The notes below the pieces were generated by a model. That model ran no database searches and was not told where the DNA came from. It was given only the letters and a program-made list of their open reading frames with translations. A stretch of DNA of 64,000 nucleotides, taken from Cunninghamia lanceolata. Lineage: Eukaryota; Streptophyta; Pinopsida; Cupressales; Cupressaceae. The first letter of the stretch is position 1. Every line of letters starts with the position of its first letter. Of the stretch, positions 12,004 through 23,330 are shown piece after piece. Position numbers and translations under genes: made by a program. The DNA lies in NCBI GenBank assembly GCA_027924645.1, contig BSBN01000860.1, positions 6,324,001 to 6,388,000 on the forward strand. The letters are read 5' to 3'.

Positions 12004-12200
12004 ATCTCCCCCTTTGGCATTGATGGCAACACTTAGTGAAAAATGACTAAGTGTCACACTATACTCCCCCTTGGCTGATGCTCTATTTTTATATACATTT
12101 TCTGGAGCTCCCCCTTAGCTGGATTCCTCATTTTTCACTGTTTTTCACTCCCCCTTTGACATCAATGGCAAAGGGTAGGGTCCACACACTAAAATTCTCA
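12004..12200 (-). promoter_or_regulatory. Polypurine tract region with repeated G-rich modules
   Basis: On the minus strand the PPT AAAGGGGGAGAT lies directly before the LTR (12004-12014). Three further AGGGGGAG-like tracts lie at about 12064-12070, 12107-12114 and 12148-12155. The first and last are preceded by a GCCATYRATGNCAAAG module (12006-12029, 12148-12171). PPTs prime plus-strand DNA synthesis. The multiplicity parallels 41738-41945. Confidence 0.7.
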
Positions 12201-12250
12201 AAAAGTCAACTGCACTTAGCTGCATAAATATATATATATATACAACATAC

Positions 12251-15200
12251 TTACATATACTGAAGTATGTCTGCAAAAGTTGTCTTCAATTGGGCAAATT
12301 TTGCTGCCCAACTTTGCTTCATCCTGTCCAAAATTGAGATGTGACCACTCAATAGGAATGCAAATGCGTCTGCCCTTTTTAGATTTGTCGGATCATTGGT
12401 CTGGGCTATGATCTGAGCTTCTTTTATGGCCTCATGCATGGTCTCTAACTTGGGCATAATTATCCCTCTAAGTTCACCCAACTTGCTTATTCTATTTTTC
12501 TTTTCCTTCTCAAGCTTCTTGATTTCATTCAAGATTGTAATAGTCTGACATTCTTGATTTATTATGGAAGAGGAGAGAGGATCAAAGTTCATAGAGAGTT
12601 TTGTCAGTTTGTCCTCCTGTTCTTTCACTTTCTTCTCAATATCCAATGTTACTTTGGACCATGATAAACAAAATTTGTACATTTCCCCACCATCTTTAAG
12701 AGCATTTTCTAAGCTCTTTATCCCAATATTCATATTCCTCCTATCATTAGTTATTAACCCTTGTACCTCTAATAATCTTTTTGCCAAAAAATCCTTCTAG
12801 ACCTTATCTTCTAATGACTTCTCTAGGGAATCAAAATGTGTGCTAATACTATTGACTAGAGATTTGAGATTACCGGATGAGGAGGCTGAGGGATCCTTTT
12901 GAAAAGATGGCATGATCTTTTCTAATACTCCAGATGCAACTTCTATTAGCTCATAGTCTTCCATGTGAGACTTTAGGAGTTTTTCTTTTACCTTTGCATT
13001 AGCAAATGAAGCTATCTTCATTGTTTGTAACAGGGAAAGAGAATCAAAATCAAATGGCCCTTGTAGAAGTTTCGGTTCATCAATCTCCATTGTCTCTTTG
13101 TTTAAGAATTCTTTGACATTTTCTGCAGTGTCTCTTGCTAGAGACAGATTCTTCTTCTCTTCTACAGTCTTAGAGTTGTCTCTTCGAGCTTTTTCTCCTT
13201 CTACACTCTTACCACTAGCAGCTGTGGTCTTCTCTGTTGAAGTCTTCTTTCCTTCTGCAACCTTAGTACTGTCATCTTCTTTTTCCTTCACTTCTTTTTC
13301 TTTATCCTCTATTCTTTCTTCTCGTTTGGATCTGGAGTCAGCAGAGGAGACCAGAGGAGTGATGTTTGTTTGTTCACAGGCCACCTCTTCCGGAGCAGAG
13401 GATTCCAAGTCCTTATCTTTTTCTTCACCGGTGTCCATTACTTCTTCTGTCATTGCCTCAGGTGATTCTTTTTCAACACTTGTAGCTGAGGGATCAACAC
13501 CCAAGTCCTCTATAATAGGAATGTTGAATCTTGAGTATGCATTCCAGAGGATCTCTTCTGTCTCTTTTGCTACTTTGTCAGTTTCTCTGAGCATAAGTTG
13601 ATTCATTCTTGCTTTGCTCTAGAACTCATCCTTGCAATCTTTGAAGATCATATTCATTTCCTTTGAATCAATTGAACGATATAGCTGAATGGCTATTTGT
13701 TCTTGAATCTCAAGATCTCTTGCCATAGCATTATTCTTTCTTATTTCTAACTCTTTCTCTAGGATTTTGGGAATAAGAGATATAATTTCAATAAAAGCCT
13801 TATTGTAGATATTCAGATATTTGACTGCTACTTCCTGCAAGATCTTTTGGTCAGCCTCATTATAATAATCATGGAATTCAGCCATTGGTTGAAGGTTTCC
13901 ATCTACAGTAACTAATTTGATGACATCATCTAATGATAGAGTGGGATTTTCAACAAACTCTTCTGCCATCTCTTCCTTGTCTTCACCGGTAGAGGGTTCA
14001 CCAGATACTTTCTTCTTTTTCCTCATTTTCCTTACCTCCTTATTTGACTCAGTCTCTTCATCATCCTTCTGACTGATGTAAGACCTTGTGGCCTTTGTCT
14101 TAGTTCTTTTCTATGCTTTACTAGATGATTTTGCTTCCGGTTTTGATTTACTTGAGCTCTTATCAGTGGTAGGTGCAGAGCTCCTAGAAGATCTAGTCTG
14201 GGAGGAGGATTCTACCAGAACACTTTACTTTTTTGTCTCTTTCTTTTCTTTCTTAGTCCTTTCCTTCTTTTCCCTGTTGGCATCAAGGGCCTCTTTTGAG
14301 ATGCCAAAGCTTTTGGCAATGTTTTCTACATCTTTTCTTGCCTTTCTTTTCATCTATGGTTGCCTTAGCTCAACATGGATCTTCACACTCAATTATTCAA
14401 AGGTTCCAAACCTTTCTGCCTTGGGATCCTTTGGTTGACTCAGCATGTGCTGAACATGCATCTCTATGATTTTCTCATCCACCTCATACCCCATTAGCAT
14501 GATCCACACTGTTCTTGGTTCTACTGCCTCCATTAGGCACTGATCAGTCTCTACCATAAAGCATACTGTGTCTTTGTATTTCTCGACTAGATATTGGGGA
14601 ATTCTCTCTCTAGCTTGCATCATGTTCTGGAAGTTTTTGAAGAAACCCCAGAGAGCTGTGTTTTGTGCCTTGTCATCACCAAGTCCATGCAAATAATCCC
14701 TAATTTGTATGGCAACCAGTCTATCATTCTACCATACCCATCCATTGGATCCGGGTAGCTCATTCATAAAATAGAAGAATAAGCACAATATTAACCCACC
14801 ATACTTAAATGAATTCTTTTTATCTTTCTTTATTTTCTGTAGATTCTCCAAGAGTTGGTTTAGAAGGAGCTAACAAAGGTCATAGTCTGAATTCTTTCTT
14901 AACATTTCATAAGCAGTGTAGATAGCAGTTCCAGGTACTGAATTTTCCCTGCTAGAATGATATATCTTGTATCTGATGATCATGGAGGCAAACTTGATAT
15001 CCGGATCAGTGATATCTTCTATTGTCATTGCTCTTTTGTCAAACCTAGATCTGGTAGCCTCACTTACAGTCTGATTCTTGACAGATTTGAGAGTAGGTAT
15101 CCCACCGGATGAGTGCAAACTGGTAACTACCCTAATGGCATATTTTGTGATCTTGAATGGTCCATTCAACTACATGAAGTTGTCATGTATTCTGCTCAAG

Positions 15201-15519
15201 ACATACTGGACCCATTCATCCTCAACAAAGCAGGGGAAATGTATACACTGTGCAAAGTGCTTCTCCCAGAGGGCCTTGTATTGGGTTCGAGCTCAAATGA
15301 ATCATCTATTAGTTGTTTGTGGTAGATATCCCTCAATTTGAACTCTCTAAATTCTTCAATGTTTGCATGAATGTAAACCCTAATATCTTTTGTATGCAAG
15401 ACACCATGCAGAACACTGGAAAATGCTCCTAGGGGATCTACTTCCAAGGATTTGTAGGGATGTTTCTTGAATTTGGGGTGAGGCCTTTCAATGATCTTCA
15501 CAATATTTGGAGTAGGCAT
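12251..15519 (-). pseudogene. Long coiled-coil second ORF of non-autonomous element
   Basis: Successive minus-strand frames (15519-15196, 15169-14870, 14692-14393, 14026-13619, 13606-12797, 12787-12251) join into one protein of about 1,090 residues broken by a few stops. Many of these look like TGG or CAG changed to TAG. The N-terminal third begins MPTPNIVKIIERPHPKFKKH and has mixed composition. Next come a Lys/Ser-rich linker, a helical segment, a Glu/Lys/Ser-rich acidic stretch (13450-13100) and a C-terminal coiled coil. I see no transmembrane segment, zinc finger or catalytic motif. It sits between Gag and the 3' LTR, where an env-like or accessory ORF lies in some plant Copia lineages. 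Function unknown. Confidence 0.7.
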
Positions 15520-15984
15520 CTTTAAAAAGATTTGTAGAGAGATATTTAAGAATGGAAAGTACCTTTTGCACCTTTAGGTTTCACGAAGTGAGCCGGATCG
15601 ATTGTTGGATGAATCAACTTATGCAAATGATCTTTGATGGGCTTGAGGAAATTTGTTGCAAAGCTCCTTTTTGCTTCTTCTTGAATGTAGAATGAACAAA
15701 TGTTTAATAAGAAGAACCCTTATATTACTCTGCAAACCCTAATACCAAGTTGCAATAAATGCTCAACTTAAGTCATTCTAGTTTGCCTTGTTTTGCTTAT
15801 TCGGATGACTTGATGAACCAGATCAATCTTGTTCTAAACATCTTGCGGATCTTTCATATCTTAACCACAGATTATTTAGATGATTCTCTAAGAACCCTTT
15901 AATCTACAACCTTCCTTGTGCCAATTCCGGCAGTAATTTACTGGCTAGGGGAAAAAGTTTTTCCTTGTGTCTCCCCCTGAGCTA
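15520..15984. other. Spacer between the two ORFs of the element
   Basis: This is where pol would be expected, but the ~460 bp hold no pol motif. Minus-strand coding is poor, with leader-like AT-rich sequence just upstream of the second ORF start. Confidence 0.5.
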
Positions 15985-17190
15985 GAGCTCATTTTTTAAT
16001 TTTTGGAAGGAATATCAGCACCAGATTCTGGTGCGGATCCATCCCCTACATTTTCTATACTTTTCTTCACCCAAATCTTGTTCATCTCACTTTGAACTTC
16101 ATCCACATTCACTTTTCCTTTTCCCTTGTCTTGATTCTGGTGATGATGTACCAGACCTCTTTTGTCCTGATTATTGCTTCTACAGAATTTTGCAATATGA
16201 TCGGATCTATTGCAATTGTGGCAAACAACATTTCTTTGCATATTTGATTGATGTCCTCTTTATCTACATTGATTAGCCATATGACCCATTCTATTGCATG
16301 CAAAGCATCTACCATTGAAAGAATTGTTCATTTGCATACTTCTGCATTCATGAGATTTGTGACCATACCTTTTATAGCTAAAACACTGTCCGGAGAAGGA
16401 AGTGTTAGTATGATTCATTCTTCTTCTACACTGATTAGCTTTGTGACCAAAGTTATTGTAGTTGTGGCAGTATCCATTGAAGGATGGATATCTTTGAGCA
16501 TTAGGTTGCCTCACCGGAGATCTTCTAGGCATGTTTCTTAGATTTTCTAATTCAAACTTCTTCTGACCGGATCTGGAGCTCTCACCTTTCTCATATCCCA
16601 AGCCATGCTTGTCATCTACCCTTTTTTGGCTTTCAAGAAGAACTTCAAGTTGAAAAGAACTTACCTTGAATTTTTCTTTATATTCATTTGCTGTTTGAAG
16701 ATCCCTTTTAAGAGAGACAATTTGATCTTCTAGTTTTTCTTCATTATCTTTAGCATCTTCAAGATCGGATTCAAGATGTCTGATTATTCTATCCATCTTG
16801 TGGCAGTCTTCTAATTTCTCCTTGAGAGATTGTTTTAGATTATCTTCAATTTCTTGGGTAAATTTCATGACTCCTGATTCCATTTCATGTCTTACCATGA
16901 TGATCTCTTTTGACAATTTTTCACATAACTTGGTTTTTTCCTTAAGATCTTCATTTGTATCATTTGCTTCACCTTGACTTGCCAATTACTGAAGTAGTTC
17001 CTTTCTCTTTTTCATAGAGAGACTTAGTTTCCCTTTTAGTTCATTTATGAAATCATCAGCCTGTTTGAGTCTTTCCTTCAATACATTGACTTTAGAATTA
17101 GATTGCTCAAGATCATCTAGGGCAGACTAAAGTTGCTCCCTCATACCATACACATCCATCTCAATTCCCAGATCTTCCTCAAGCTATTAG
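15985..17190 (-). pseudogene. Gag-like protein: coiled coil plus four CCHC zinc knuckles
   Basis: The minus-strand frame runs from about 17190 (LEEDLGIEMDVYGMRE...) through 16985-16260 and then 16241-15996, with a few stops. The first ~200 residues are strongly heptad-like coiled coil. The rest is Asn/Arg-rich with four knuckle units: CHNYNNFGHKANQC and CFSYKRYGHKSHEC (second Cys changed to Tyr), CFACNRMGHMANQC and CHNCNRSDHIAKFC (both intact CX2CX4HX4C). Such knuckles bind RNA in retroelement Gag. The usual Copia gag polypeptide fold upstream is not evident, so the coiled coil may replace it. The original ATG is not recognisable; the frame starts within about 20 bp of the primer site. Confidence 0.75.
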
Positions 17191-17209
17191 GCTCTGATTG
17201 GAGGAACTT

Positions 17210-17224
17210 GGCTCTGATACCAAT
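17210..17224 (-). promoter_or_regulatory. Primer binding site, tRNA-iMet
   Basis: The minus strand reads ATTGGTATCAGAGCC immediately after the LTR end. This is the usual complement of the 3' end of initiator methionine tRNA in plant Copia elements. Confidence 0.9.
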
Positions 17225-18327
17225 TGTTGATAACTGAGAGGGGGGGTGAATCAGTTATCTTAATTATTTCAGCTTTCTAAACTTTTTTAATAATTAATGC
17301 AGCATCAATTCAAATAACCAAACATAACCATGAAATGGAAATACACATGACACAATATTTTTGACATGGAAACCTTGTTAAGGGAGAAAACCACGGGGTA
17401 ATTAACCCAAGATTGTATTCCCTGTTAGAAGAATAGAAATACAAAAAAGGCACTTGCCAATTAGGGCTTATTGCCCGAGCACACTGCTCACAAGAGGCTC
17501 ACTACCTACAAGAGACTCACTGTCTATAAGTTGTAAGAAGAATAACAAGATCCTTGAACTGATGAGAAGCATCCACACATGCTTGAGTTCAGTTCCGATT
17601 AGGCTCAATATATTGATCTACTGTACTTCATCTTTCCTCTTTTGTTGTGCTGCTGTCCTTTCACATACCGGACCTTCCTTACTACTTTCCTTCTGCTCTG
17701 CCACTTTTCTTCACACACACAGCACTCATATCTCACCATCATCAAAATCCATTTGATATATATATATATATATCCGCACAAAAGATTTCATCCTCTTTCT
17801 AGTCAGCATCCGGAATAGGCAGTAATTCCCAAACTTTAATCTGTCAGCTGAATCCTTGCTTACCAAATGATGCGAATCTAGGAGATGCTTGTATAAATCA
17901 TCAATCATGTCAGCCAATCATGAATGATACCTCAAGAAACTTAGTCATCAGCAATATCTCTTCCAGATTTGGGTCTGACACTCTGTTGGTATAGTTCTTC
18001 CTCTGTCTACTCTGCCAAATAGGAACCCAACACTCAAGTGCTCATATCTCTTCATCCTTCCATCACCGGAGGCTAAATCCTTGGAATCTATTAGTCAAGG
18101 TACTCCTCTTGACTTCCCCAAATCCACACTTCACTAAGATACGTCCTTTGAGAGATCTGGACCTGACTATCAGACCTTGTTGACTGCTCTGTTCTTGCTT
18201 ACCGGATCATAACACTTCTTCAATCTGACTTCCGGTAGAGACTCATCATGTCTTGTGAATGTGTGGGATAACCTTTGTTGCCATCAATGAAAACATACAT
18301 GAGTCCATATAGTGTCTCTTGCCAACA
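17225..18327 (-). repeat. 5' LTR of the 10853-18327 element
   Basis: 1103 bp, same termini as the partner at 10853-12003. Confidence 0.9.
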
Positions 18328-21300
18328 CCATCTGGGTCTTCTCTACTCTTTATTGTGTCAAGTATTGCCTCATGGTCAGAGTCACGCACCTTCGACAAGG
18401 TCTTGTTCAAAGGTCTACCTCAATATTGTATCAAATGAGTTGCCATGACAAGGTTGGAGTAATGAAGAATCTTCCAATGCATGTCAAAGTCCTCAAACAG
18501 CCAAACATTGACACTCTTATGTGGGTACCTTCTAAGCCATGTTCCTATAACAACCACTGAGCTTGTAGGGTATTTGATGTTTTCTCCGTCTATAACTAGT
18601 GCCTCCAATTTCTTTTTGGCCTCAACAAAATGACACAAGTAATAATATGTTCCCTCTTCATTATCTTCATCTGCAATAACTGGATAAACATGCCCTACAA
18701 TGATATGTTGAGAAAATTAGATGAAATTAGTCAACATTACAAAAATACTACAAAGTTTAATATAACATTAGGAATTTCAAATTTAACTATGCAAGTAGAT
18801 ATATTACTTGGTTGAACTAGATCTGATATGTGGTCAAAGCCAACTGACAATTCCATTTCTGTTAATTACAGTGTCGTCGAGGGTCGATACGTGTCAAGTG
18901 GGAAAAGATAATTGAACTGCCATTCATCAACCCACTCCATTGACTCACACTCATTCCAAGCTTGAATTGTACATGGAGAACAAAAGCACACCATCTTCCA
19001 CATATGTATACTCCATGAACCTGTAAGTGAGATTCTGATAGAGTGTAGCTCACTTGATCCTGTCAGTGTACAAAAGTCCTCATATAGTGCAATGTTAGTA
19101 TCATCTATCAACCAAAAAATCTACAAATTGAAGAGTTACCTTCATTACCTGGACCCATCGAAGCATTACACCAATCAGAGATTGATTTTGCATATGTCAA
19201 CTTTGCATTGTCTTTATACTTTAATTGTTCTCATGCTATGGCTCTTTTGATACATGCTCCTGCACCATTATGCTCCCCCTTTCTATGCCTAGCCTCACAA
19301 AAGTTCCACATATGCTGAACACCTGTAATATTATGCCTCCTACTCAGCCAATAGAAAATTTGTGAGTTCTTGAATTGTGATGCACAATTATCTGACCATA
19401 TGATATGCTGACTAAATGATATGCCCCTTCTAGCTAGGTCATTGTAGAACACCTAAAACAACCTTACACAAACTCCGCGGAATGCGTGCAATCATTGCTT
19501 ATATAAAAATGATACTCCCTTATGATCTTTTTGTCATCCTTTATACTATCATTCACATGAATGAATGTGATGTGCACAAATATAGAAACCTATGTTGAGT
19601 TATAATATTGGGATTGTACCTCACACTATGGCTGTAGATTGTAGTTCTCTGCAAAGTCAATGACTGAAACAATGCTACCAATTGGAAATGTGTCCTTGCA
19701 TAACTTGAATTGTAAGTCCAACCATCAAGCTCTATGGGCATGTCTTACATACTCATACACTATGTTGTCACGAAATATAGACATAAACTGATACACTAGA
19801 ATCTTCTGAATAACATATTCACACCTTTTTGCTTCTTTACCATCTCTTGTATTGTATGCCACTATTTTATACTTGCCAAACTCTACTAGTTCATTTCCAA
19901 TCGCATGTGTTCTTTCCATATGTTCACATAATGGCATACGTTGCAAGCCACCGCAATGCTGACATGTGCCATCCAAGCATAATTTCCTGTAGAATAATTG
20001 ACCTTCCTCTCTATCACATAAAATCATTGATATGAAGTCTCTTGAGGTAGTTGGTGGGGCACGTATGCCACAATCCTACAAAACATTGTTAGTATGCAAA
20101 TCTAAACATATAGACCAATAAACATCAAAATGGTGAGAAAATTCAATATGTAATCTACAACAACAAGTAGTGTGTGTGTGATTTATTTTGACAAAGAAAG
20201 GTTTTAGCATTTCAAAATATCTTTGAGAAATTTTAATTTGAGGATACTTCTCTAGAAATTTACCAAAAAACTATGTTTGAGTCATATCCAAAAAATGCTT
20301 TAGATGTGGCTCACGGTTTCAACTACCAATTCTCCTTCTTACCACATCCCTTTGATTCAGAGATACCCTTGTGTAATTATTCCAAAAGTCTTCAATTAGT
20401 GATCTCAAAGGTTTGACAACAACTTTGTCTTTTCATGGGAGTCTCCTAGAGAATGCCCACAATTCATTAGTGTTTGGATCCTCAACTCTTTGATGTCTTC
20501 CAATGGCTCTCATTAGAGTTTTTCTATTTATTTTCAATGCTTGACTTGTCTTTCTAATGAGGCAATTTTTTTGTTTGTTGGCTTACAATTCTCGATGTAA
20601 TGACACATCGTGTGACATTACTATCGTTGGTGCATGAGGTGGAACCCACACTCTCATACGCACTCATTAGATTCTTGACAATTGATTTTTCACTTGACGC
20701 ATTCGATGTTCTTAGGCCAAGAATCTTCATAGTGGGCCTAAATTTTAGATTTCTCATCAGTTCAACAAACAGTTGACATCTTCCGATTTCATGTAAATTC
20801 TCAAAGAATAATTTTCATATCTTATTTGCATACCTTTGGAAAGTGCGTATGGGAATCTTATCTTGCATGGGCTCCAATACATTCTCATCAATATCAATTA
20901 GAAACTTAGGCCTCCTATGCAAAATTCTAGGAGGTGTCTTATTTGGTAAAGTAGACTGAACATTAGGAATTTATTCAATATTTACTTGAGATGGGATAGA
21001 TGGCATACCTTCGATTGGAGGTGAAAAGGTTGAAAATGATGTACCTTCAACTCGAGGTGTGAATGATGGCATGTCACCAACTTGAGAAGAAAATGCAGGT
21101 GTGCCTTATACTTCACCTGTGAAAGATGGAATGTCTCCAATTCGAGAAGCTAATGATGGTGTTCCTTCAATTTGACCTATGGATGATGGAGTGCCTCCAA
21201 CTTGGAGATTCACTTTCCTCATTGCACGAAGGTTTTGAATTCATTCCCTTTGTGCCGCCAATTCCATCTCTGTCTTAGCTGCATTAGACATGTCACGTTC

Positions 21301-21470
21301 CTCTTCAATTGGCAATGGTAGAATGTCTTCTTGTATGGTTGACAATTTTCTACTTTCCCGAATTCACCTCATTCTTTTTCTTTTCCTCTCATTCTCAACT
21401 TATCTCTCTTCTAGTGTTAGAGTCTTTGCTCATTTCCTTGACATGATGATGATTTCTACAAGCATGAAGA
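18328..21470 (-). pseudogene. Spliced transposase-like gene, decayed
   Basis: The minus-strand reading starts near 21450 with a basic segment (MSRK, then TLTLEER), then a Pro/Ser/Thr repeat region (EGTPS and GDMPSF units, 21250-20990). A conserved-looking part follows (NLKFRPTMKILGLRTSN), then exons with clear junctions (TTTTGTAG acceptor near 20077; CATTGTAG near 18697). Motifs: CQHCGGLQRMPLCEH (19960-19920); IIWSDNCASQFKNSQIF with HMWNFCEARHRKGEHNGAGA (19420-19240), which look like two parts of a DDE-type catalytic domain; then YPHKSVNVWLFEDFDMHW (18520-18465) and SKVRDSDHEAILDTIKSRED before the LTR element. From memory, uncharacterised transposon-like animal proteins have a similar order (TDSxTSQYRN, FEAGHGKGPCDG); this is unverified. 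Many stops; dead copy. Confidence 0.55.
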
Positions 21471-21576
21471 ATAAGACAATGATAATTAGAAATTTTATAA
21501 TGACAATGAATAGCACAGTCATAATGAATGACAAGGTTTTACAAACTTCTGAATAAGAAACCTCATATCAAGATAA

Positions 21577-21660
21577 CTTGAACATACATAAGTCATGGAG
21601 TATGCATTTGAACACACATATAAGTCATGTAGTATACACTTGAACATACAAAGTCATAAA
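21577..21660. repeat. Short tandem repeat, ~31-bp unit
   Basis: About 2.7 imperfect units built on TTGAACAYACAWAAGTCAT, ending exactly where the next LTR fragment starts. Confidence 0.7.
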
Positions 21661-22010
21661 TGGTGCAGGAGCACCTAGTCCCTTAAGGCCAATTATGGCA
21701 AATGCAATGTAAATGAGTTCAAATGTTTCTTTCCATGTGTGGAATCCTATTTTAATGTAATAAGGTCTATAAAAGACCATTTGTATGTCTTAGAGTCCTT
21801 TAGGGGGGTCAAGTAGTTAAGTTTTGTCAAGTGTCATAATATTGCTTATGCAAATTACATGTTTTGTCCATTTTAAAAACAAATCCAATCGTCATATCCT
21901 CCAAAAATGTGGTTGGATCAGTTGGATGGTTTGGTATGTAGGTGAATGTTTTTGATGCACTGTAAGGTGGCAACAATTTGATTTGTACAATGTACCACAA
22001 ACTTGTATTC
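21661..22010 (+). mobile_element. 5' fragment of TGGTGCAGG-family LTR
   Basis: The fragment begins TGGTGCAGGAGCACC. The stretch GGGTCAAGTAGTTAAG with its surroundings (21780-21870) is matched in reverse orientation at 23240-23310, identifying both as copies of one LTR. Similarity fades near 22010; no target duplication was found. Confidence 0.55.
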
Positions 22011-22309
22011 TAGATTGGCTTCACAAACTCTCACTATGACCCTTCAATGAACTAGCACTCAAGGGTTCAGACCTTCATATGGGCTTGGAGAGGCATCTAA
22101 CAAGATTAAATCCACTAACCAAACACACCTAAATCACTCTCAAGTCACTAAGATTCCTTCTTGACCACAAGTCTGCCCAAGCCTAGATATTCTAGTAGCC
22201 CTACTTAAGGGTCTGTCAGGCCTTAACTCTCACCATGGGCATGATGCCAATGAAACAAAACTAGTTTAGAGTACCCATTATCAGGTTTGACAACATATTT
22301 GAAGATAGG

Positions 22310-23330
22310 TATAGGTTGTTTTGGACAAAAGGCTTCAAATCCTATGATAGACCTTTGGACTAGGCCTATTAGGCCACTTTTACAAAGAAAGTTCTCTCAA
22401 ACATCAAGCTAAACCCCAACACCCCAAAATAGTCTTTCAATAGGTCCCAAAACATCCAAAACCACAATCAAATTCAAGTGGCATGATCATTTACAAGGCA
22501 AATAAGGAAACCCTCACTTTTCAATGCAATTACCAAGGGTTTATTGAAAATCATATAATCTAGACTTCTTAGACCAAATCAATGCATCCAACACCTTTCA
22601 AATACCCTGCACAAACTTAAGAAATCATCACAAGACTAGTCCTGTCAATATTTTGTCAAAACCCTACTTTGGTTCCTTCATTTCATCATGAAAACACTTC
22701 AAATCATACAAGAGCATACTCCTAAAACCGTACCAACCACATTCTCTGCATTGGAAACATAAAATTAACCTATAAAATGTCTAATAGGGGTCATTCCACC
22801 TAATAATAGTGACCACATAGGGTGGAATGCCCTATTTTCCCATTTCTGCCCTCAAAACCCTATTTTGACAGTTAACTAGCCAGTTTTCAGAACAACGATT
22901 AAATCTCCCTCAAAACCCTATGAAATCCTCTCAAATTTGATGAAAATGAAAGGTAACACAGTGCTCTATCACATCAAATGCATTTCTAGTCTTGACAGTA
23001 CCATACAAGGGAGAAGTACGGTCTGAAACCAAGAGAATACAAAAGAAAATGAGTTTTCCAGCAAAAAATTAGAGTTTTAGTCATTAATTCTTCTTCCAAA
23101 TTCATATCCCACATTGTTTCACCAATGGGAATCTTAATACATCAATTCCAAATTGTCCTACAACTGATTCAACCAACATTTTGGTGATAGGATAGTTGGT
23201 TTTCTTCTAAAATGATCAAAACATGAAGTTTACATAAGCAATATTATGAAAACTTAACTACTTGACCCCTTTAAATGACTCTAGGACTTATTACATGACT
23301 TCAACATACTCAATCAAGAACACAAGTTTG
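22310..23330 (-). mobile_element. Inverted LTR copy of the TGGTGCAGG family
   Basis: Read on the minus strand it follows the 5639-6601 solo LTR in order: AGTAGTTAAG region, TTTCATTTTCATCAAATTTG, paired CATTCCACC/GGTGGAATG (22792-22800 with 22821-22829), GGCCTAATAGGCCTAG and TTTTGTCCAAAACA. The first ~150 bp are missing. The opposite orientation to 21661-22010 makes a local inverted pair. Confidence 0.55.

Larger units (their letters stand above)
10853..18327 (-). mobile_element. Complete non-autonomous LTR retrotransposon, TSD CCATC
   Basis: Two LTRs (10853-12003 and 17225-18327) start TGTTGATAAC and end TTGCCAACA on the plus strand, and are flanked by a perfect 5-bp duplication, CCATC (10848-10852 and 18328-18332). 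The primer site (complement of tRNA-iMet) adjoins the right LTR and G-rich tracts adjoin the left LTR, so transcription runs on the minus strand. The 5.2-kb interior has a Gag-like ORF and a ~1,090-codon second ORF, but no protease, integrase or reverse transcriptase. Its mobility must have depended on another element. LTRs differ by roughly 5-6% in the first ~270 bp by eye, so the insertion is not recent. It sits inside the transposase-like pseudogene. Confidence 0.9.

Noticed and set aside
13098..13601. 167-codon plus-strand Ser/Leu-rich frame
   Set aside because: Shadow of the acidic, Glu/Lys/Ser-rich minus-strand ORF of the retroelement.
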